From: Chitinophagaceae bacterium
GTDB lineage: Bacteria > Bacteroidota > Bacteroidia > Chitinophagales > Chitinophagaceae
Direction: 5' to 3'
NCBI GenBank assembly: GCA_021738605.1
Contig: JAIPBY010000143.1
Coordinates: forward strand, 1-6,336
DNA length: 6,336 bases
The notes under the pieces were generated by a model. It did no database searches, was not told the DNA's origin, and saw only the letters and a program-made list of their open reading frames with translations. The translations under genes and the position numbers were made by a program. This document shows positions 1 through 5,247 of the stretch, in pieces (positions within the stretch are counted from its first letter, which is position 1; each line of letters begins with the position of its first letter).

Positions 1-2301
1 AATCATGCGAACTTCATAGCCCAATCTTTCCATCAACAAAATACACTGCTTGCCAATTTCAACGTCATTGTAATTGGAGAATTCATCACAGAACAAATAC
101 ACCTTGTTGTCAGCCTGCTTGCCTGAGGGATTTGAAATGCGCGAGCGATGCCATTCGCGTAAGGTCTTTCCAGCCACTTTGGGCAAAGAACGATCAGGAT
201 GAAATCCAACCAACCGGTTCATTGTTTTTCTGAGAATGGGCGTTTCGATCATCCAATTGTATATGCCTGAAAACATGGAAGCCATTTTCATCTGGCTGGA
301 AAAATTGCCAATCAGTTTTGTCCTGAATGGAACGCCTTTTTCATCATAATAGGACTGCATGAACTCGCCCTTCAGCTTCGCCACATCAACGCTGGACGGG
401 CACTCAGACTTACAGGCCTTGCAGGAAAGACAGAGATCCATGATCTCTTTTACCGCTTCTTTATCAACGAGATTGGTTGATTCATTGGTGAGGTACTGCC
501 TCAATACATTGGCACGGGCACGGGTGGTATCGCGCTCACTCCGGGTGGCCATATAACTGGGACACATGGTACCACCAGTGACCTCAGTCTTTCTGCAATC
601 GCCAGAACCACTGCACTTTTCAGTAAGTTTAAGATAACCACCTACAGGTTGGAAATCATAGACAGTTTGAACAGGTTTTAGGGTGGTTGCAGGATTGAAC
701 CGCAACTGTTCATCCATCGGTGGTGTATCCACAATCTTGCCCCGGTTGAAAATATTGTTGGGGTCGAAGATTTGCTTGACCTGCTTGAACAAACCATAGT
801 TGTGTTCCCCCATCATCATGGGGATGAATTCTCCACGCAAGCGGCCATCGCCATGCTCTCCCGACAATGAACCGTTGTATGATTTTACCAGTGCAGCAGT
901 TTCTGTCAAGACTTGCCTGAACTGTTGTATACCAGCTGCAGTTTTCAGGTTGATGATGGGTTCCACATGCAGCTCTCCCGCTCCTGCATGGGCATACATG
1001 GAATATTGCAGGCCATGGCGTTTCAACAATTGCTCAAGGTCTGCAATATAGTTGGGGAGGTCCTGAGGGCTGACGGCACAATCTTCAATCAGGTTGACTG
1101 GTCTTGCATCTCCGGGAAGGTTGCGCAACAATCCCAGCCCTGCCTTTCGCACGTCCCAGGCCAGCTTGCACTGCTCATCCTGCAAGATGGGATATGCATA
1201 GCCAATATTTTTTTCTTGCAATGCCTTGATGAGTGATTGACATTGCAGGATCAATTCATTTTGGTCATTGTTGAAGAATTCAACCATCAGGATGGCCTTG
1301 GGTTCTCCCTCAATGAATGCGCGGCTTTGGGAAAGTTCCGGAGATGATTTGGTGAACTGTAAAATGAAATCGTCTACCAGTTCTGAAGCTGCACATCCAT
1401 GTTCCAGTGCCACAAGATTGGCCTGTAGCGCATCTTGCAGTGTTTTGTTGTGAACAGCCACCATGGCAACTTGCGAAGGAGGAAGGTCCAGCAATTGTAA
1501 CTTTGCTTCTGTGATAAAACACAATGTACCCTCTGAGCCGGCAATGAGCTTGCTCAGGTTGAATGAAGTTTCATCTTCGAACCTGGACATTTCCAGTACT
1601 GTATCGAGCGCATAACCGGTATTCCTTCTTTTGATGTCTTTTCTTGGGAAGCAATCTTCGATGGCCTGCTGATTATCCTTGTTGTCGACCAGCGCTTTCA
1701 ATGCCTTGTATATGTCGGATTCAGCACATGAACCCATGCACTTGCTTTCCACTTCGCTTTTTGTCAATCCTTTGAAAACGGTCTCTGTACCATCACCCAA
1801 GATTACACTGGTTTCTAAAAGATTATCCCTTGTGGTTCCCCAGATGATGGAATGAAGGCCGCATGAATTGTTGCCAATCATCCCACCAATCATCGCCCTG
1901 TTGGCCGTAGAGGTCTCTGGTCCGAACATCAGGCCAAATGGTTTCAGGAAGGCATTTAAATCATCCCTGATGACCCCTGGCTGAACACGGACCCATTTTT
2001 CCTTTTCGTTCAGTTCCAGAATTGCAGTAAAATATTTGGAGATGTCTACTACTATGCCGCTTCCCACAACCTGCCCTGCCAATGAAGTACCAGCGGCCCT
2101 TGGAATCAGTGATATTTTTTTTTCAGTGGCAAAGGCGATGAGGGCCTTGATGTCTGCGATGGTTTTGGGGATGGCAACAGCCAATGGTTTTTCCTGATAC
2201 TCTGACGCATCTGTGGCATAAACGGTTCTGATGGCAGCATCAAGCCCTTTGTCATCTAAATATAACTCGCCAGAAAAAACAGATTGGAGCTGGTCAAACA
2301 T
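1..2301 (-). CDS. FAD-linked oxidase with 4Fe-4S motifs, GlcD/YdiJ-like (3' end beyond window)
   Basis: I read this frame directly from ATG at 2301; it stays open for 767 codons to the left edge, so the C-terminus is missing. Residues about 40-270 look like the PCMH-type FAD-binding domain, with PRAAGTSLAGQ near 67-77, a GGMIGNNSCG stretch near 137-146 and AGSEGTL near 252. The FAD-oxidase C-terminal domain follows, with HAGAGELH (H438, H445) and SGEHGDG (H483), the histidines that bind metal in related D-2-hydroxyacid dehydrogenases. Next come iron-sulfur cysteines C563, C569 and C580 (last in MCPSY), then the CxxCxxCxxxCP set C624, C627, C630, C634. The family oxidises 2-hydroxy acids such as D-lactate, glycolate or D-2-hydroxyglutarate and passes electrons on through Fe-S centres; the substrate here is unknown. 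The visible end (VYLFCDEF...) begins the usual C-terminal region. The gene starts 8 bases after the cupin stop. AAGG lies only two bases before ATG, too close for a normal Shine-Dalgarno site. The family call is secure; the substrate is not. Confidence 0.93.
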   Translation of the reverse strand, partial: MFDQLQSVFSGELYLDDKGLDAAIRTVYATDASEYQEKPLAVAIPKTIADIKALIAFATEKKISLIPRAAGTSLAGQVVGSGIVVDISKYFTAILELNEKEKWVRVQPGVIRDDLNAFLKPFGLMFGPETSTANRAMIGGMIGNNSCGLHSIIWGTTRDNLLETSVILGDGTETVFKGLTKSEVESKCMGSCAESDIYKALKALVDNKDNQQAIEDCFPRKDIKRRNTGYALDTVLEMSRFEDETSFNLSKLIAGSEGTLCFITEAKLQLLDLPPSQVAMVAVHNKTLQDALQANLVALEHGCAASELVDDFILQFTKSSPELSQSRAFIEGEPKAILMVEFFNNDQNELILQCQSLIKALQEKNIGYAYPILQDEQCKLAWDVRKAGLGLLRNLPGDARPVNLIEDCAVSPQDLPNYIADLEQLLKRHGLQYSMYAHAGAGELHVEPIINLKTAAGIQQFRQVLTETAALVKSYNGSLSGEHGDGRLRGEFIPMMMGEHNYGLFKQVKQIFDPNNIFNRGKIVDTPPMDEQLRFNPATTLKPVQTVYDFQPVGGYLKLTEKCSGSGDCRKTEVTGGTMCPSYMATRSERDTTRARANVLRQYLTNESTNLVDKEAVKEIMDLCLSCKACKSECPSSVDVAKLKGEFMQSYYDEKGVPFRTKLIGNFSSQMKMASMFSGIYNWMIETPILRKTMNRLVGFHPDRSLPKVAGKTLREWHRSRISNPSGKQADNKVYLFCDEFSNYNDVEIGKQCILLMERLGYEVRMI

Positions 2302-2309
2302 AACCTTAA

Positions 2310-2660
2310 TTAAGGATGATTGCCCAGGAAATCATTCCTGAAAGGATTGAAAGCATCAATGAGAATTCCCTCTTCAATGCAGAGTGCACTGTGCTCAACA
2401 CTAGGCTCTACGAAATATCCATCACCTGCTGAAAGGATTTTCTTTTCTCCGTTGATCGTTAGTTCAAAAACACCAGACATGACCATCGCACTCTGAGAGT
2501 GAACATGGTGATGGGGTGCACCAATGGCACCAGGGATAAACCTGAACTTCACCATCATCAGGTCTTGGTTAAAGCCCATCACCTGACGGGAAACGCCATT
2601 TCCAAGATCTTCCCATGGGGTATCTTTTTCATATAAAAAAGAGGGGCTGCTTGTTATCAT
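2310..2660 (-). CDS. KdgF-like single-domain cupin
   Basis: A 116-residue, single-domain cupin, a normal length for small conserved-barrel proteins. Cupin motif 1 is PHHHVHSQ (49-56) leading to G63 in VMSGVFEL; motif 2 is GDGYFVEPSVEH (79-90). The likely metal ligands are H50, H52, Q56 and H90. The usual motif-1 glutamate is replaced by glutamine, as in KdgF. The rest also resembles KdgF: an early GNGVSRQVMG block, LMMVKFRF before motif 1, and a C-terminal DAFNPFRNDFL. Known KdgF proteins convert unsaturated uronates from pectin or alginate breakdown to linear keto forms in the cytoplasm. No lyase or other uronate gene is visible here, so a related isomerisation or ketonisation of another sugar acid is equally possible. 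No signal peptide is seen. It follows the second dioxygenase by 31 bases, a gap holding a possible promoter, and is followed 8 bases later by the flavoprotein. Cupin fold is certain; KdgF-like subgroup likely; reaction unproven. Confidence 0.9.
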   Translation of the reverse strand: MITSSPSFLYEKDTPWEDLGNGVSRQVMGFNQDLMMVKFRFIPGAIGAPHHHVHSQSAMVMSGVFELTINGEKKILSAGDGYFVEPSVEHSALCIEEGILIDAFNPFRNDFLGNHP

Positions 2661-2664
2661 GGCG

Positions 2665-2672
2665 CAAAGTTA
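2665..2672 (-). promoter_or_regulatory. Possible Bacteroidota -7 promoter element (TAACTTTG) for cupin and flavoprotein genes
   Basis: On the minus strand this reads TAACTTTG, a full match to the TAnnTTTG -7 consensus of the Bacteroidota primary sigma factor. It ends four bases before the cupin ATG (2660-2658). I see no convincing TTG/TTTG -33 element at the usual spacing of about 19-21 bases; that region is occupied by an inverted repeat. If active, transcription would start at or very near the start codon. Among the gene junctions in this window it is the only full match I found. An eight-base degenerate motif can occur by chance, so this remains tentative. Confidence 0.38.
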
Positions 2673-2683
2673 CCAAGAAAGCG

Positions 2684-2706
2684 GTGAAAACCTAGGTGGT
2701 TTTCAC
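2684..2706. repeat. Perfect 9-bp inverted repeat, possible operator or RNA hairpin
   Basis: The sequence is GTGAAAACC, a five-base centre TAGGT, then GGTTTTCAC, with perfect 9+9 symmetry. It overlaps the last codons and stop of the second dioxygenase gene (stop at 2694-2692) and ends 11 bases upstream of the TAACTTTG element of the cupin gene. The position fits a dimeric regulator binding over the -33 region, or a hairpin in the mRNA between the two genes. No U-run follows on the minus strand (CGCTTTCTTGG comes next), so a standard intrinsic terminator is unlikely. The repeat is directly visible; its function is inferred. Confidence 0.5.
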
Positions 2707-3549
2707 TTCCTTTTCCCAACCGGTTTCCTTGAGGGCCGGATCGTCTTCCTTGCGCAGAAAATCAGCTGTTGCAGAAGCCCCACCGATAGACTCGGCCATC
2801 ATCGCAGCATCAGACACAATGTTAACAGGCTCTCTCCAGGAAGTACTGGAGTCATTGAAGGCATGGTTAGACAGGGAGTTGTAGCAGGAAATGATGGACC
2901 ACCTGGGCTGATCGCTCAGGTTGGCTTCACTCCTGTGCAAGAGATTGCTGTGAAAGAACAGTGCATCTCCAGGTTCCAGTTCAACATAAACATGCTCGAG
3001 CGTTGAAAGGGCATTTTCCACCATGACCATGTCTGCACCTACCTGTTCACCGGCAAAACCATGGTTAACCCTTCCGAGTTTATGAGAGCGTTTGATGACC
3101 TGCAAACAACCATTTTCCTTGTTGGCAGGAGTCAGGGCAATCATGATGCTGACCAATTGATCAGGAAACAAAAACTGGTTCTTGTACCAATACCCATAGT
3201 CCTGGTGCCATTCCCATGCGCCACCAACCTTTGGTTCTTTTTGCATCAATTTGGTATGAAAATGACAAACAGGTGCATCACTGTCCAAAAGCTTTCCCGC
3301 TGCATCAACCATTCTCTCACTCCTCAGCATCATGCTGTATACATCATCGCCAGGTGTAAACCAAAGCGTGAGTTTTGAATTCTTCCCACTGCTGTCGGTA
3401 ACATTGGTAGCATTGTTCTTGACCACTGCATCACCTGTTGCAATAGAATAGAGTTTTGGGATCTCTTCGGTTGAAAAAAAGTTTTTAACGATAAGGTATC
3501 CGTCCTGATTGAAAACATTGACGTCTTCAGCGTTTAATCGGTATGACAT
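2692..3549 (-). CDS. PhyH-family Fe(II)/2-oxoglutarate dioxygenase (second copy)
   Basis: A complete 285-residue protein of the phytanoyl-CoA dioxygenase (PhyH) family, of normal length. The N-terminus has the family opening, a helix then DGYLIVKNFFSTEEI (16-30). The iron-binding facial triad is H115 and D117 in WEWHQDYGYWY plus H205 in LLHRSEANLSDQPRW. R216, eleven residues after H205, should hold the 2-oxoglutarate carboxylate. ENGCLQVIKRSH (145-156) is the usual family strand motif. Such enzymes hydroxylate small molecules in the cytoplasm using O2 and 2-oxoglutarate; despite the family name, bacterial members rarely act on phytanoyl-CoA. The substrate is unknown here. No signal peptide is seen. 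It starts 34 bases after the TIM-barrel gene with an AT-rich leader and no Shine-Dalgarno sequence. All key residues are present, so it is probably active. Similarity to the other dioxygenase of the operon is limited mostly to the catalytic motifs, so this is not a recent duplicate. Confidence 0.94.
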   Translation of the reverse strand: MSYRLNAEDVNVFNQDGYLIVKNFFSTEEIPKLYSIATGDAVVKNNATNVTDSSGKNSKLTLWFTPGDDVYSMMLRSERMVDAAGKLLDSDAPVCHFHTKLMQKEPKVGGAWEWHQDYGYWYKNQFLFPDQLVSIMIALTPANKENGCLQVIKRSHKLGRVNHGFAGEQVGADMVMVENALSTLEHVYVELEPGDALFFHSNLLHRSEANLSDQPRWSIISCYNSLSNHAFNDSSTSWREPVNIVSDAAMMAESIGGASATADFLRKEDDPALKETGWEKEVKTT

Positions 3550-3583
3550 GTGTAAATATTTATTGATGCTTTATAAAGAAAAA

Positions 3584-4390
3584 CTATTTGTACCGCCCCT
3601 TGAACAATTCCATCATAAAGACATTGATGTCCCACTGGTTTGAAATGGGCTTCATGCTATAGGGTTTCAAAGGCATGTATGGCGATGGTCCGAATTCAGT
3701 TGTGACGGTTAGGTTGCACTTCATTTTCTTGTGCCTTGCCACAACCACATCCCACCATTTGAAATACTGCTTCAACAAGGGTTTCCACTCAGGTGCTCTG
3801 GGGTCATTGACCTGAGGCCCTTCTTCAAAACCAATGCGGGCATGAATATGCCTTGTATGATGCAATGCAAGGTTGACTGCCTCTTGCTGATCCTTGAGCA
3901 ATGATTCATGCACCGTACACCAATGCGAGATGTCCAAGGCAATGCTGAGATCTGGAGCGGCTTTGGCAGCAGCCTCAAATACCTGCAGGTTGTATAGGAA
4001 TTTTCCTCGGTGTGTTTCGTGTACAATTTCTATACCGGTTTCAGCAGCAATTGTTTTGGCGGCTTTCACCAGTTGCATGTTTTGAGCAAAGCTGAAATAA
4101 TCTTTTCCTGTTTGTGTATTGATCATCACAGGACTGGCTTCGGCGAGATTGTAAAGATGCTTCTTGAAGTTTTTTTCATTGAGGTTGAAGTCTTTTTCAA
4201 GCGACTGCCAATACTGACCAATCAACAAGAGGCCATGATCGGAGAGGGTCGCAACGATTTCATTCCTTTTCTTTTTCACCAAAGGAAGATCCATTTCAAC
4301 ACCATTGTATCCGGCGTTTACTACGTTCTTGCAAAATTTTGGAAAAGGAAGCTGGTTCCCCCAATGGGTACAGAAATAATGTATTTTCAT
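3584..4390 (-). CDS. Xylose-isomerase-like TIM-barrel protein (sugar phosphate isomerase/epimerase type)
   Basis: A complete 268-residue protein with the features of the AP-endonuclease-2/xylose-isomerase-like TIM barrel. An early strand carries GYNGVEMD (27-34, E32). HETHRG at 124-129 gives E125, ALDISHW at 151-157 gives D153 and H156, HIHARIG at 181-187 gives H183, and TTEFGP at 230-235 gives E232. E125, D153, H156 and E232 sit where this superfamily binds one or two divalent metals. Members include hydroxypyruvate isomerase, inosose dehydratase IolE, and ketose 3-epimerases, so isomerisation, epimerisation or dehydration of a sugar-like compound is expected. I cannot choose between these. 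The protein lacks a signal peptide and is probably cytoplasmic. It lies between the two dioxygenase genes, 8 bases after the first and 34 bases before the second, which suggests it acts on a product of one of them. DNA repair activity is unlikely given the context and size. Confidence 0.9.
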   Translation of the reverse strand: MKIHYFCTHWGNQLPFPKFCKNVVNAGYNGVEMDLPLVKKKRNEIVATLSDHGLLLIGQYWQSLEKDFNLNEKNFKKHLYNLAEASPVMINTQTGKDYFSFAQNMQLVKAAKTIAAETGIEIVHETHRGKFLYNLQVFEAAAKAAPDLSIALDISHWCTVHESLLKDQQEAVNLALHHTRHIHARIGFEEGPQVNDPRAPEWKPLLKQYFKWWDVVVARHKKMKCNLTVTTEFGPSPYMPLKPYSMKPISNQWDINVFMMELFKGRYK

Positions 4391-4398
4391 TGTATTGA

Positions 4399-5223
4399 TT
4401 ACTGAAAAATAACAGGATTCATTTCGGTATCAATCACCTCTCCAATGGTAGCACTAGGGCACCATGCATCCCAATCAGCCTGCTGGTTCTTGTTTTCAGG
4501 CGCCTTGAGCTTCATGTCCTTGTCCATGTAAATCATGGTCATCACCTTGCGCATTGTATTCGTCGTATTCGGGCCAGCGCGGTGGTATAACCATCCTGTA
4601 TGAAAACTTACTTCGCCCAATCCAAATGCTTCTACAATATGGCTGAAGCCAGTATTTCTGAGTATATTATCAAGATATGCCTGGCTCTCATCGCCAATTT
4701 CTTTGTCTCGCCCTTCAGTGATTTCAAAACTCTTTGCACTGAATTCAAGTGGCCCTAATTCCATCGGTGTTTCCTGCAAAGGGATCCAGGCAGTAACTGT
4801 TTTATCACTGGACAAAGGCCAATAATACTGGTCTGCATGCCAGGGCGTATGTCCGCCACCTGGCTCTTTGTAAAGGGCCTGGTCATGGTAAAGTCTTACC
4901 CCATCAACCGCCAATAAATCAGCTGCAATCTTGGCAAGGCGCTTGCTGAAAACAACCTGCTTTACAGCAGCTGAATTTCTCCAGATGTTCATGATCTGCA
5001 AAAATGCTTTGCCATAGGTATCCCTGTCTTCCATGGCAAGGTGTTGGGTATTCAACCGATTGACTTCAGCAGTAATGATTTCATCCATGGCCTGAAGTGC
5101 CTCCTTTGAAAGTACCCCTGGAATTTTGACAAATCCATTTTCCCTAAAATAATCAATCTGCTCCTGTGTGAGGTCAAAGGGTGCATCCAACTCTTGTGCA
5201 ACTATATCTGGGATTGTGTTCAT
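4399..5223 (-). CDS. PhyH-family Fe(II)/2-oxoglutarate dioxygenase (first copy)
   Basis: A complete 274-residue PhyH-family protein. The typical N-terminal helix and strand appear as EQIDYFRENGFVKIPGVLS (21-39). Iron ligands are H129 and D131 in TPWHADQYYWPL, and H214 in WLYHRAGPNTTNTMR; R225, eleven residues after H214, is the expected 2-oxoglutarate-binding arginine. TAWIPLQET (144-152) followed by MELGPLEFSAKSF (154-166) is the family strand region, in a variant form that lacks the NGCLxVIPGSH pattern of many members. The protein should use O2 and 2-oxoglutarate to oxidise a small molecule; the substrate is not evident. GGGHTPWHADQ and the aromatic YYW probably shape the pocket. It begins 24 bases after the cytochrome gene and stops 8 bases before the TIM-barrel gene, implying co-transcription. 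The leader is A-rich with no Shine-Dalgarno sequence. Catalytic residues are complete. It differs clearly from the other operon dioxygenase, suggesting a different substrate or step. Confidence 0.94.
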   Translation of the reverse strand: MNTIPDIVAQELDAPFDLTQEQIDYFRENGFVKIPGVLSKEALQAMDEIITAEVNRLNTQHLAMEDRDTYGKAFLQIMNIWRNSAAVKQVVFSKRLAKIAADLLAVDGVRLYHDQALYKEPGGGHTPWHADQYYWPLSSDKTVTAWIPLQETPMELGPLEFSAKSFEITEGRDKEIGDESQAYLDNILRNTGFSHIVEAFGLGEVSFHTGWLYHRAGPNTTNTMRKVMTMIYMDKDMKLKAPENKNQQADWDAWCPSATIGEVIDTEMNPVIFQ

Positions 5224-5247
5224 GGTAAATTTGTTTCTCGTTTAAAG

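Noticed and set aside
359..1453. Several plus-strand open frames of 60-107 codons
   Set aside because: All lie opposite the flavoprotein gene, which has continuous family motifs through this region; no domain or start signal supports them.
2306..2313. TTAATTAA palindrome between the cupin and flavoprotein genes
   Set aside because: An eight-base AT-only palindrome over a stop codon is expected by chance and has no further symmetry.
2684..2706. Inverted repeat as an intrinsic terminator of the second dioxygenase gene
   Set aside because: The minus-strand sequence following the stem is CGCTTTCTTGG, not a U-run, and the stem is moderate in GC, so termination is not supported.
3569..3578. CTTTATAAAG palindrome in the gap upstream of the second dioxygenase gene
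   Set aside because: It is short, AT-rich and has no loop or U-run, so I do not call it a terminator or operator.
4010..4405. 131-codon plus-strand frame
   Set aside because: Antisense to the TIM-barrel gene, whose metal-binding motifs span the same bases; no independent support.
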